From assembly GCF_001661075.1 (NCBI RefSeq), contig NZ_CP014870.1:2128501-2192500 (forward strand): a stretch of 64,000 bases of DNA, given 5' to 3'. The DNA comes from Pseudomonas silesiensis. Lineage in GTDB: Bacteria; Pseudomonadota; Gammaproteobacteria; Pseudomonadales; Pseudomonadaceae. The notes below the pieces were generated by a model that searched no databases, had not been told where the DNA came from, and worked only from the letters and a program-made list of their open reading frames with translations. Each line of letters starts with the position of its first letter. Within the stretch, counting starts at the first letter, position 1. A program made the translations under genes and the position numbers. Positions 26,584 through 36,800 of the stretch are shown in pieces.

Positions 26584-28305
26584 ATGCGATTTTTCCTGGA
26601 TCCCGAGCGAGATATCGATGCAGCGCTGCTACGTTATCGTCGGCTTTTCGGCGTATTGGCCCTGTTCAGCGGGGTGATCAACCTGCTGATGCTAGTCCCT
26701 TCCATCTACATGATGCAGGTCTTCGACCGCGTTCTGACCAGCCGCAATGAAACCACGCTGTTGATGCTCAGCCTGATCCTGGTCGGGTTCTTTGCGCTTG
26801 GCTGTGTGCTGGAATGGGTGCGCGGCCAGGTCATGATCAAGATGAGCGCCGGCCTGGACACCCAATTGGGCGAGCGGGTATTCGATGCCGCGTTCGAGCG
26901 TAGCCTGAAGGAGCGCAGCGCCAACCCGGCGCAGGTGCTGAGCGATCTGAACAGCATCCGGCAGTTCGTGACCGGTCCGGCACTGATTGCCATCTTCGAT
27001 GCCCCGTGGCTGCCGATCTACGTCATCGCAACGTTCCTGTTCCATCCCTGGCTTGGGGTGTTCACCGTCATCGGCTCGCTGATTCTGGCCGGGCTGGCCG
27101 TCTGGAACGAGCTGACCACCCGCAAAAGCATGAGCGAAGCCAACCGCTTGTCCGTCGCGTCATCCAGCTACGTGAACAGTACCTTGCACAATGCCGAAGT
27201 GATTCAGGCGATGGGCATGCTCACGCCTTTGCGCCGGCGCTGGTTCAACGTGCAGCAGCGGGTCATTACCGAGCAGGGCGAAGCCAGTGACCGCAGCTCG
27301 CGGATCGCTGCGTTGTCACGCTTTGTGCGCATGACCTGGCAATCACTGGCCCTTGGCCTGGGCGCCATCCTGGTGATCGAGAACCAGATTTCCGCCGGGG
27401 TGATGATCGCCGTGTCCGTTTTGCTGGGGCGCGCAATGGCGCCAGCCGAAGCGCTGATCGGTTCGTGGAAGCAAATGGGTAACGCCAAGAGCAGCTACGA
27501 ACGCTTGAACCGCCTGCTCACCGAATTCCCCAAGGCCGCGCCAGGCATGCCTCTGCCACCGCCGACCGGAGCCTTGAGCATCGACCGCCTGGTGATCATC
27601 CCGCCGGGCATGCAAAAGCCCGCGGTCAACGGTGTGACCATCAGCCTGGCCAAGGGCGAGGTACTGGCGATCATCGGCCCGAGCGCGTCGGGCAAGTCCT
27701 CCCTGGCGCGCGCCATGGTCGGCATCTGGACCGCCAGGCAGGGCTCCGTACGCCTGGACAGCGCTGAGGTCGGCCAGTGGTCGCGTGAAGCCCTCGGTCC
27801 TTATTTGGGTTACCTGCCCCAGGACATCGAACTGTTCGATGGCACCATCGCCGAAAACATCGCGCGCTTCGGCGAGGTGGACGCCAGCAAGGTCATCGAA
27901 GCGGCGCAACTGGCCGGTATCAACGAGATGATCCTGCACTTCCCCAAAGGCTATGACACCTTGCTCGGGACCGGCGGGCTGGGGTTGTCTGGTGGTCAGA
28001 AGCAACGCATCGGCCTGGCCCGCGCGTTGTATGGCCACCCGGCGCTGGTGGTGCTCGACGAGCCCAACTCCAACCTCGACGATGCCGGTGAAGCGGCGCT
28101 GGTGCAGGCCGTGCGCAAGCTCAAGGCCAATGGCTGCACCGTTGTGCTGGTCACCCACAGGCCGAGCATTCTCGGCGCAGTCGACAAACTGCTATTCCTC
28201 AAAGACGGCGTGCAAACCCTGTTCGGGCCGCGTGACCAGGTGCTCAAGACCCTGGTGCCACCGACGCCGCCAAAAGCCGTCGAACCCCGCAATCAAGAAG
28301 CCTGA
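26584..28305 (+). CDS. Type I secretion ABC transporter (PrtD/AprD-type)
   Basis: A 573-residue inner-membrane permease fused to an ATPase. The membrane part spans about residues 20-300 without an N-terminal peptidase or C39-like domain. The ATPase has Walker A GPSASGKSS (about 360), signature LSGGQKQR and Walker B VVLDEPNSNLD, then H-loop THRPS. This is the PrtD/AprD class, whose cargo has a C-terminal secretion signal. ATG at 26584 gives the normal length; a GTG at 26515 would add 23 residues. Adaptor and outer-membrane genes follow directly. The nearest cargo candidate is the giant repeat protein at 33801-42278. Confidence 0.9.
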   Translation: MRFFLDPERDIDAALLRYRRLFGVLALFSGVINLLMLVPSIYMMQVFDRVLTSRNETTLLMLSLILVGFFALGCVLEWVRGQVMIKMSAGLDTQLGERVFDAAFERSLKERSANPAQVLSDLNSIRQFVTGPALIAIFDAPWLPIYVIATFLFHPWLGVFTVIGSLILAGLAVWNELTTRKSMSEANRLSVASSSYVNSTLHNAEVIQAMGMLTPLRRRWFNVQQRVITEQGEASDRSSRIAALSRFVRMTWQSLALGLGAILVIENQISAGVMIAVSVLLGRAMAPAEALIGSWKQMGNAKSSYERLNRLLTEFPKAAPGMPLPPPTGALSIDRLVIIPPGMQKPAVNGVTISLAKGEVLAIIGPSASGKSSLARAMVGIWTARQGSVRLDSAEVGQWSREALGPYLGYLPQDIELFDGTIAENIARFGEVDASKVIEAAQLAGINEMILHFPKGYDTLLGTGGLGLSGGQKQRIGLARALYGHPALVVLDEPNSNLDDAGEAALVQAVRKLKANGCTVVLVTHRPSILGAVDKLLFLKDGVQTLFGPRDQVLKTLVPPTPPKAVEPRNQEA

Positions 28306-28312
28306 GGCGTCA

Positions 28313-29647
28313 ATGCAAGCCAGTCCGAGCGACATTTCGCCCCCCGAGAACCAGCCCGATGCGGATGCTACGGGCGTGGCCAGGATCGGTGTCTGGTTTT
28401 TGCTCCTGGGCCTGGGCGGGTTCCTGCTTTGGGCCTGCCTGGCACCGCTTGATCGCGGCGTGGTCGGTAGCGGCACCGTGGTGGTTTCCGGCGAGCGCAA
28501 GACCGTCCAGTCGCGCACCGGCGGCATGATCGACAGCATCCTGGTACGCGAAGGCGACCGGGTGCTGCAAGGTCAGGTCGTGGTGCAGCTCAATACCGTC
28601 CAGGCGAAGTCGCAACTGGATGTCGCCCTGGGCCAATGGCTCGGCGCACGCGCCGTCGAGGATCGGTTGAGAGCCGAACGCCTGAACCGCGACAGTGTGC
28701 AGTGGTCCGAGGCGTTGCTGGCCCGCGCCAGCGACCCGCGCGCCGTCGCGGCGATGGAGCTGCAAGGCTATCTGTTTGCCACCCGCCGTGCCGAGCTGGC
28801 CAGCCGCATGCAGATCAGCCGGCACGAAATAGCCTCGCTCAACGAACAGCTCAAGGGCTTCGCCGAGATCAAGCGCAACCACGCCGTACAGCTGCAATTC
28901 CAGCAGCAGGAGCTCAAGGGTCTGCGTGAACTGGCCCGTGAAGGTTACCTGCCACGCAACCGGCTGTTCGAAGCGGAAAGCAATGCGGCGCAGTTGGGCG
29001 CTCAATTGGCGTCGAGCATTTCCGATATCGGCCGCACGCGCCAGGCGATCAATGAGAGCGAGCTCAAGACCCTGCAACAAGGGCAGATCTTTCGCAGCGA
29101 TGCCGAGTCGCAACTGACCCAGGTCGTGGCCCAGACCTCAAGCCTGATCGACCAGATCAAGTCACTGGAATTCGAAGTCAACAGCGGCGCCATCGTCGCC
29201 CCCGTCGCCGGCCAAGTGATGGGCATGACCGTGCATACCGTCGGCGGCATCGCACCGGCGGGCCAGCGCCTGATGGACATTGTGCCGCAAGGCTCCAGCT
29301 GGGTGGTCAAGGCGCAATTCCCGCCGATGATGGCCGACCGGCTCAAGCCGGAGCTGCCGGTCGACCTGCGTTTCGGTTCGCTGCAGCGGGTACACACCCC
29401 GGTGATCGTCGGCAAGGTGGCCACGGTATCGGCCGACCAGTTGATCGACGAGCACACCGGTTCGCCTTACTTCTCGGTGGAGGTCTCGGTCAGCCCCGAG
29501 GCGATCATCCATCTGCGCGAGCTGGGCCTGGATATCAAGCCGGGCATGCAAGCCGAAGTGCTGGTCAAAACCGGCGAGCGGACCCTCGCCAACTACTTGA
29601 TGCAGCCGGTGACCGAGCGTATGGCCGGTGCTTTCAAGGAAGAATGA
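28313..29647 (+). CDS. Type I secretion membrane-fusion protein (HlyD/PrtE family)
   Basis: A 444-residue periplasmic adaptor with one N-terminal membrane helix (VWFLLLGLGGFLLWACLAPL, about residues 27-46), a lipoyl-like half-motif (GMIDSILVREGDRVLQGQVV), a long coiled-coil section (about 110-290) and a second lipoyl half with the beta-barrel domain. It starts seven bases after the ABC gene stop and overlaps the next gene by four bases. It links the ABC transporter to the outer-membrane factor. Confidence 0.9.
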   Translation: MQASPSDISPPENQPDADATGVARIGVWFLLLGLGGFLLWACLAPLDRGVVGSGTVVVSGERKTVQSRTGGMIDSILVREGDRVLQGQVVVQLNTVQAKSQLDVALGQWLGARAVEDRLRAERLNRDSVQWSEALLARASDPRAVAAMELQGYLFATRRAELASRMQISRHEIASLNEQLKGFAEIKRNHAVQLQFQQQELKGLRELAREGYLPRNRLFEAESNAAQLGAQLASSISDIGRTRQAINESELKTLQQGQIFRSDAESQLTQVVAQTSSLIDQIKSLEFEVNSGAIVAPVAGQVMGMTVHTVGGIAPAGQRLMDIVPQGSSWVVKAQFPPMMADRLKPELPVDLRFGSLQRVHTPVIVGKVATVSADQLIDEHTGSPYFSVEVSVSPEAIIHLRELGLDIKPGMQAEVLVKTGERTLANYLMQPVTERMAGAFKEE

Positions 29648-30972
29648 TCGTGTCCATGCGTATAGCCTTGCTGCTCTCTGTGTTCTGCTCGTGCCGGCTG
29701 CTGGCGGCCGAGCCGCCGTTGTCGCTGGTGGCCCTCTACGACGCCTCGCGACTCTTTGACGCGACCTACAAGGTCGCCGGCCACGACTACGAAGCCTCGC
29801 GCCAGGAAGAGGCGATCGGCCGCAGCGCCTTGCTGCCGCAGGTGGCCATCAACTCTCGCTACGGCCATGGCGGCCAGTTTGAAAACCAGCCCTCGACCAA
29901 CAGCCAGGACGATCAGTTCGCTTCCGACAGTATTGCCCTGTCGGTTATCCAGCCGCTGTTCGACAAAGGCCGCTGGGCGTCCTACGAACAGGCCAAAGCC
30001 CGTGGGCAACTGGGTGAAGTCCAGCACGAGGGTGCGGACCAGGCGCTGTTCGACCGCGTGGTGCAGGCCTATTTCGACCTCGCCCAAGTGGAAAACGAAC
30101 TCGAGCTGACGACCCAGCAGAAAGCCTCGATCGAAGCCTTGGCCAAGCAATCCAGGCGTCTGTTCGAAGCCGGGGAAGGCACCATCACCGACCTTGAAGA
30201 GGCGCAAGCCCGGCTCGATTCGATTCGCGCCCTGGAAATCCAGTTGCAGGCCCGGCATCGTGCGGCCCTGCGCAAGCTGGCGGGGCGCGCCGGCATCGCC
30301 GTCAGCGAGATCCCGCAGATGCAGGAGCAGGCACCGGCCGCCGCCTTGCTTGCCCCCGAACAGGACCTCGACTACTGGCTAATCAAGGCTGACCAGGCCG
30401 CGTCCACACTGGGCATCAGTCGTGCTTCGATCAAAGTGGCCGAAGCCAACCTCAAGCAGCAGAAGGCCGGGCACTACCCGACCGTGGCGCTGAGCAGCCG
30501 GCTGGCGCGGGTCGGCCAGAGCGACATCAACGAAACGACCCAGCGCCAGTCGACCTATTATGTGGGCGTGGTGATCGATATCCCGCTGTACCAGGGCGGC
30601 GGGGTCAGCGCTTCTTCCGAAAAAGCCCGCGCTGCCCTGGAGAGTGCCCGGTCCGGCTACGATGCCCAGCTCCAGCAGATGAACGAGGACCTCGAACTCA
30701 ACTACCTGGGTGTGGTGGCAGGCTTCGAGAAGATCAAGGCCCTGGTGACCTCCGTGCGATCCAGCCAGACCGCCTTGAAATCCGCGGAAAAAGGCTATGA
30801 GGCAGGCGTGCGCTCGACGGTCGACATCCTCGACGCCCAGCAGCGCCTGTTCTCCGCCAAGCGTGACCTGCTCGATACCAAGCTGGCGATGCTGCAAAGC
30901 TATGTCAACCTGCACACCCGCACCGGTCAGATGACCCGCAGCCAGCTGGAAAAGGTCCAGGAGTTATTCTGA
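29644..30972 (+). CDS. TolC-family outer-membrane channel of the type I system
   Basis: A 442-residue outer-membrane factor with a signal peptide (cleavage likely after CRLLAAE region, about residue 20) and the two-fold TolC repeat; YDATYKVAGHDYEASRQE-like and YEAGVRSTVDILDAQ helices are visible, the latter being the conserved second-half motif. Its ATG overlaps the stop of the adaptor gene. It completes a three-gene type I secretion operon that ends at the REP array. Confidence 0.9.
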   Translation: MIVSMRIALLLSVFCSCRLLAAEPPLSLVALYDASRLFDATYKVAGHDYEASRQEEAIGRSALLPQVAINSRYGHGGQFENQPSTNSQDDQFASDSIALSVIQPLFDKGRWASYEQAKARGQLGEVQHEGADQALFDRVVQAYFDLAQVENELELTTQQKASIEALAKQSRRLFEAGEGTITDLEEAQARLDSIRALEIQLQARHRAALRKLAGRAGIAVSEIPQMQEQAPAAALLAPEQDLDYWLIKADQAASTLGISRASIKVAEANLKQQKAGHYPTVALSSRLARVGQSDINETTQRQSTYYVGVVIDIPLYQGGGVSASSEKARAALESARSGYDAQLQQMNEDLELNYLGVVAGFEKIKALVTSVRSSQTALKSAEKGYEAGVRSTVDILDAQQRLFSAKRDLLDTKLAMLQSYVNLHTRTGQMTRSQLEKVQELF

Positions 30973-30979
30973 TAGCTGA

Positions 30980-31875
30980 CACACCGCGTTATCGTCGTGC
31001 CTGTAGGAGCGAGGCTTGCCCGCGAACCAGACGCTGTGGTGTATCTGTAAAACCGCGTTATCGTTCTTCGCCCGTAGGAGCGAGGCTTGCCCGCGAACCA
31101 GGCGCTGCGGTGTATCTGTAAAACCGCGTCATCGTTTTTCGCCGGCAAGCCTGGCTCCTACGGGAACCAGGCGCTGTGGTGTATCTGTAAAACCGCGTCA
31201 TCGTTTTTCGCCGGCAAGCCTGGCTCCTACAGGCACCAGGCGCTGTGGTGTATTTGTTGCACTGCGTCATCGTTCTTCGCCTGTAGGAGCGAGGCTTGCC
31301 CGCGAACCAGACGCTGTGGTGTATCTGTAAAACCGCGTTATCGTTCTTCGCCGGCAAGCCTGGCTCCTACAGGCACCAGGCGCTGTGGTGTATTTGTTGC
31401 ACTGCGTCATCGTTCTTCGCCTGTAGGAGCGAGGCTTGCCCGCGAACCAGGCGCTGTGGTGTATCTATAAAACCGCGTTATCGTTCTTCGCCGGCAAGCC
31501 TGGCTCCTACAGGAACCAGACGCTGTGGTGTATTTGTTGCACTGCGTCATCGTTCTTCGCCTGTAGGAGCGAGGCTTGCCCGCGAACCAGACGCTGTGGT
31601 GTATCTGTAAAACCGCGTTATCGTTCTTCGCCCGTAGGAGCGAGGCTTGCCCGCGAACCAGGCGCTGCGGTGTATCTGTAAAACCGCGTCATCGTTTTTC
31701 GCCGGCAAGCCTGGCTCCTACGGGAACCAGGCGCTGTGGTGTATCTGTAAAACCGCGTCATGGTTCTTCGCCGGCAAGCCTGGCTCCTACAGGAACCAGA
31801 CGCTGTGGTGTATCTGTAAAACCGCGTTATCGTTCTTCGCCGGCAAGCCTGGCTCCTACGGGAATCAGGTGCGGC
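30980..31875. repeat. 13-unit, 70-bp REP array with cores in both orientations
   Basis: The whole space between the convergent channel and glycosyltransferase genes is a tandem array with an exact 70-base period. The core starts run from about 31001 to 31841 (12 steps of 70). Each unit has a flank of constant direction (CGCTGTGGTGTATCTGTAAA then ACCGCGT) and a REP palindrome, either GTAGGAGCGAGGCTTGCCCG (F) or GCCGGCAAGCCTGGCTCCTA (R). The order is F F R R F R F R F F R R R. A section of about 190 bases from 31028 recurs at 31588, eight units later. Short frames read through it but have no family similarity. It could terminate or stabilise both transcripts. Confidence 0.93.
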
Positions 31876-31876
31876 G

Positions 31877-33718
31877 TTACGGCTGAGCCCTGCCAGGCGC
31901 CACACTGCTGATCGCGTCCTCGAAATCCCTGACGAAGCGCGGCGTGTCGAACAGCGCAGAATGCTCTCGGCCCTGGTGTAGACGCTTACGCAAGCCGGGC
32001 AGCAGATCCGCCTGCGTCGCCAGTTCTACGGCGCGCTCTTCGTACTCGGTCAGCGTGGTGGTGATCAGCTCCGGCAGGTCCAGCGCAGTCAGCAGGCTGC
32101 CCGCCATGCGCGAGGCAAAGGTGCGTCCCGATCGGGTCAGCACCGGCAAGCCCATCCACAAGGCATCGTTGGCCGTGGTCCCGGCGTTGAACGGATAGGC
32201 GTCGAGGAACAGGTCCGCGGCACTGTAGCGGGCCAGGTATTGCGCCGGTGCGACCCGCGGGGCGAACAGCAAGCGTGCCGGATCCACGCCATTTGCCCGG
32301 GCTCTGGCGCAGAGGTTTTCCTGTGCCCAGGGGTTATCGGCCAGCAGCCACAATACACTCTCGGGGGCGCGCTGCAGGATACGCATCCAGCAGTCGAACA
32401 CTGCTTCGTTGAACTTGTAGTTGTTGTTGAACGAGCAAAACACGAAGCGGTCTTGCGGCAAGCCGCACTCGGCGCGGGTCGGCAACGCCGCAACGGGTCG
32501 CTGGCGGTCACTGCACTGGTAGATCTGTGCCAGATACAGCGGTGTTTCGCTGTAGTACGCCTTCTCGCTATCGGGGATCAGGTAGCGGTCGGCGATCACA
32601 TAATCGATGCCCGGCAGGCCGGTCGACCCGGGAAAGCCCAGGTAGGTCATTTGCACCACAGCCGGGCGGTAGGCCGGAATGTCCGGACGTGCCCCCGACG
32701 TCAGCCCGTGAAGGTCGATGAGGATGTCGATCTCATGATTGCGAATGCATTGCGCGGCGGCGGCATCATCCATGGCATCGATGCGTACGAAGTGATCCAT
32801 GGCCTGCCTGACCCGCTCGCGCAGTGCCGAGCCATCTTCGCGGCTCCAGCAAAAACCATACACCTCGAAGCGCTCCCGATCGATCAGCTCGAACAGCTCT
32901 ACGGTCAGCAACGACACCGCATGCAGGCAGAAGTCCGATGACAGAAAGCCGATGCGCAGCTTTTGGTGGCCGTAGCCCTGGGCCGAAGCGAGGGCGGGGA
33001 CCCGGACATTGACTCGCTCTTTGACAAAGTGCACCGCGGCGGCCAATTGCAGGCCAGGGTCATCGCTGGCGGCGAGCAGCGCCAGGGGCGAGGAGGCCTT
33101 GAGCAGGTCGCCCCGGGTCAGGCCCGCCGGCGGCTCGTAGACCGGCCAGACACATTGTTTCTGGCGCAGATGCACCCAGTGCTGGATCACCTTGGGTTGA
33201 ACCGGGTCGGCTTCCAGGCTGGTGCGCAGGATGGCTTCGGATTGCTTTAGCTGACGGGTTTCTTCCAGCAGGCGACCCAGGTTATTGCAGGTCATCAGGT
33301 ACAGCTCGCGGCTTTGCGCGGCGTCGACCAGGTTGTCATCGAGCATCGATTGCCAGATGGCCAGGGCCTCCTGGGGTTTTTGCTGACGCTCCAGCAGTGT
33401 CCCCAGGTTGAACCAGGCCTGGGCGAATTCCGGGTTCTGGGCAATGGCGGCGCGATAGGCACGCTCGGCGGCCGGTATCTGTCCCAGTTGAGTCAGGGTG
33501 GCCCCCAGGTTGAACTGGATAATGTAATTGACCGACGAGTGACAGTGCTGCAGCCAGCGCTGGTAGAGCGCCGCGACATCGGTGATGCGCTGCGCGCCAT
33601 TGAGCCGTTCTGCGGTTTCGAGCAACTTCATCGGTTCCAGCGTGACACCCTCGGCCAGCTGCAGGGCTGCGGCCAGCACGACATCGAGGTTCGGGCTTTC
33701 AAGATTCTCTCTAGGCAT
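31877..33718 (-). CDS. TPR/GT41 glycosyltransferase (O-GlcNAc-transferase-like)
   Basis: A 613-residue protein. N-terminal TPR helices (for example FNLGATLTQLGQIPAAERAY and AWFNLGTLLERQQKPQEALA) precede a GT41 catalytic region from about residue 250: LRIGFLSSDFCLHAVSLL with the conserved His, DILIDLHGLTSGARPDI, VVQMTYLGFPGSTGLPGIDY, VFCSFNNNYKFN with the conserved Lys, and LFLDAYPFNAGTTANDALW. GT41 enzymes transfer sugar to Ser/Thr (OGT) or Asn (HMW1C). It lies directly downstream of, and in the same direction as, the giant Thr-rich protein, the obvious acceptor. ATG at 33718 is chosen because a terminator occupies the longer N-terminal frame. Confidence 0.82.
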   Translation of the reverse strand: MPRENLESPNLDVVLAAALQLAEGVTLEPMKLLETAERLNGAQRITDVAALYQRWLQHCHSSVNYIIQFNLGATLTQLGQIPAAERAYRAAIAQNPEFAQAWFNLGTLLERQQKPQEALAIWQSMLDDNLVDAAQSRELYLMTCNNLGRLLEETRQLKQSEAILRTSLEADPVQPKVIQHWVHLRQKQCVWPVYEPPAGLTRGDLLKASSPLALLAASDDPGLQLAAAVHFVKERVNVRVPALASAQGYGHQKLRIGFLSSDFCLHAVSLLTVELFELIDRERFEVYGFCWSREDGSALRERVRQAMDHFVRIDAMDDAAAAQCIRNHEIDILIDLHGLTSGARPDIPAYRPAVVQMTYLGFPGSTGLPGIDYVIADRYLIPDSEKAYYSETPLYLAQIYQCSDRQRPVAALPTRAECGLPQDRFVFCSFNNNYKFNEAVFDCWMRILQRAPESVLWLLADNPWAQENLCARARANGVDPARLLFAPRVAPAQYLARYSAADLFLDAYPFNAGTTANDALWMGLPVLTRSGRTFASRMAGSLLTALDLPELITTTLTEYEERAVELATQADLLPGLRKRLHQGREHSALFDTPRFVRDFEDAISSVAPGRAQP

Positions 33719-33740
33719 TTGCGCGAAGGTCTCTTCCAAT

Positions 33741-33772
33741 AAAAAAATACCGAGCTCTTTCGAGCCCGGTAT
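33741..33772 (-). terminator. Intrinsic terminator between the giant repeat gene and the GT41 gene
   Basis: Read on the minus strand: an 11-bp stem ATACCGGGCTC / GAGCTCGGTAT (one G-T pair), GAAA loop, then seven T. It stands about 30 bases after the giant gene's stop and just before the GT41 start. It should cut most transcripts, so less glycosyltransferase than cargo would be made by read-through. Confidence 0.85.
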
Positions 33773-33800
33773 CGGATCAGTCAAGGTTTACCACTGAAGA

Positions 33801-36800
33801 TCAGTGAATCCAAGTCTGCACATCGGTTGCGACCAACAACTGGACGTCACCATCGTTGAACACGTTGTAGCTGGCGCCTTCGACCGTGGTGGTACCGGCC
33901 GCTTGCCACTCGCCACTGTCGCCGGTGATGTTGACCGTGTCGTTGTGGTCACCGTCGATGATCATCTGCACCGGTGCCGCGGCGCCAGTCGCCACATCCA
34001 CCTGGCCGGCCTGGCCAAGCTTGCCGACTGCCTCGGCATCGACGGTCAGTACGCTGGCCTTGCCGCCGTCCGCCGCCAGATCGATGGCACCCAGGGAGTG
34101 GGCATCGACTGCGTGCGAATCCAGCTTGGTCAGGTCGAACGACTGATTGCCATTGGCATCGGTGCGGAACCAGACGTCGGCGATCGTATGGCTCTGGCCA
34201 TCGCTGGTTTCGTAGCTGCTATCGAGGCCGATCAGGTTGCCGTGGTTGAGCTCGGCGGTCTTGGCCACATCCAGGTTGAACTGGGTGATGCCCAGCTCGT
34301 TGAGGGTGTGCATCTCGCCCTTGTCACTGACGCCATCGTTGTTGGCATCGACCCAGACTTGCAGCGACGCGAACAGCTGGTCAGCGCCGTTGACCGCGCC
34401 GTCATGGTTACTGTCCAGGCTGACGAGTGCCTCGAAGCCGTCTTTGGCTAACGAACCGTCCGGCAGGCGGAACGAGGAACCGAACAGCTCGGAGCCATCG
34501 TTGACCTGGCCATCGCCATTGAGGTCGAGCGCCAGCAGGCCGTCACCGCCAGTGGCCCAGCCGGTGGTTTCCTTGTGGCCGTCGGCATTGAGGTCGAACT
34601 TGACGCCGGTGCTCAGGTGCGTGGTCTGCACGCCATCACCGTTGAGGTCCAGGACCAGTGGCGTGGACAGGGCCAGCGCATCGATCTGGGCGGCAGTCAT
34701 CGCTTGCAGTTGTGCCGTGGTGAACGAATCAACCTGGGTCATCGACAGGTGCGACAGTTGCGCCGTGGTCAGGACTGCGGCTTGCGCCGTGGTCAGGGCC
34801 GCGACTTGCGCGGTGGTCAACGCCGCCATGTCCGTGGTTTCGATCGCCACGATCTGGGCGGTGGTCAGGGCCGCTACATCGGCGGTTTCCAGGGCGCTGA
34901 TCTGGGTTGGCTTGAGGGCCGCGATCTGCGCCGTGGTCAGGGCCGCGACCTGGGCAGTGGTCAACGCTGCCAGTTGGGCAGAGGTCAGGGCACCGATATC
35001 GGCCGTTTCGATGGCCGCCACTTGCGTGGTGGTCAGGGCTGCGATCTGGGTCACCTTCAGCGCCGCCACTTGGGCGGTGGTCAGGGCAACCACTTGGGCG
35101 GTGGTCAGTGCAGCCGTCTGCGCGGTGGTCAGGCTTGAAGCGTTGGCCACTGTCAGCGCGGCGATGTCTGCGGTTTCAAGGGCCGCCACTTGAGTGGTGG
35201 TCAATGCCGCCGCTTGGGCAGTGGTCAATGCCGCCACTTGAGCAGTGGTCAAGGCGACCACTTGCGCCGTGGTCAGCGCTGCCACATCGGCGATTTCCAG
35301 TGCGCTGATCTGGGCAGGCTTGAGCGCCACGACTTGTGCGGTGGTCAGGGCGGCAACCTGTGCGGTGGTCAAGGCTGTCAATTGCGTATTGGTCAATACA
35401 CTCAGGTCAGCGGTTTCCAGGGCCGCCACCTGGGTGGTGGTCAGGGCTGCAATCTGGGTCGGCTTCAGCGCGGCGACCTGGGCCGTGGTCAGTGCCACCA
35501 CCTGAGCGGTAGTGAGTGCCGCCACGTCGGCGGTTTCCATGGCACTGATCTGGGTCGGCTTCAGCGCCGCCACCTGTGCCGTGGTCAGCGCCGCGACCTG
35601 GGCGGTGGTCAGGGCCGCGACGCTGGCAGTGGTCAGCGCGCCGATATCCGCGGTTTCCATGGCCGCCACTTGCGTGGTGGTCAGGGCAGCCACTTGGGCC
35701 GGTTTCAGCGCGGCCACCTGGGCGGTGGACAGCGCCACCACCTGAGCGGTGGTCAGGGCTGCGGTCTGCGCAGTGGTCAGTGCCGCGACGCTGGTCATTG
35801 GCAAAGCGGCGATGTCAGCGGTTTCGATGGCCGCCACTTGCGTGGTGGTCAGGGCGGCCACTTGGGCGGTGGTCAGGGCCGCCACCTGGGCGGTGGTCAA
35901 TGCCACGACCTGGGCGGTAGTCAGTGCCGCGACATCGACAGTCTGCAGGGCGCTGATCTGGGTCGGTTTCAGTGCCGCGACTTGTGCCGTGGTCAGTGCC
36001 GCGACCTGGGCAGTGGTCAAGGCGACGACGCTGGCGGTGGTCAGCGCGCCGATATCCGTGGTTTCGATGGCCGCCACCTGCGTGGTGGTCAGGGCGGCCA
36101 CTTGGGCGGTGGTCAGTGCCGCGACTTGTGCGGTGGTCAACGCCACCACCTGAGCGGTAGTGAGTGCCGCCACGTCAGCGGTTTCCAGAGCAGCGACCTG
36201 TGCCGGAGTCAGTGCCGCGACTTGTGCCGTGGTCAGCGCTGCGACTTGGGCGGTGGTCAGCGCCACCACGCTGGCGGTGGTCAGTGCCGCGACATCGGCG
36301 GCCTGCAGTGCCGCCACTTGCGTGGTGGTCAGCGCCGCCACCTGGGCAGGTTTCAGCGCGGCCATTTGGGCGGTGGTCAGCGCCACCACCTGGGCGGTGG
36401 TCAGGGCAGCGGCCTGCGCGGTGGTCAGGGCCGCGATGCTGGTCACTGGCAAGGCAGCGATGTCAGCGGTTTCGATGGCCGCCACCTGGGTGGTGGTCAA
36501 GGCCGCTAGCTGGGTGGTTTTCAGCGCGGCGACCTGGGCGGTGGTCAACGCCACCACCTGAGCGGTAGTGAGTGCCGCCACGTCGGCGGTTTCCAGAGCA
36601 GCAACCTGGGCCGGGGTCAGCGCCGCAACTTGGGCCGTGGTCAGCGCTGCGACCTGAGCGGTGGTCAGGGCCACTACGCTGGCGGTGGTCAGTGCAGCGA
36701 CATCGGCGGCCTGCAGGGCCGCCACTTGTGTGGTGGTCAGCGCCGCCACTTGGGCCGGTTTCAGACCGGCTACCTGGGCAGTGGTCAGGGCGACCACCTG

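Noticed and set aside
30985..31910. Overlapping short frames on both strands in the REP array
   Set aside because: They only restate the 70-bp repeat, have no family similarity, and no ribosome sites.
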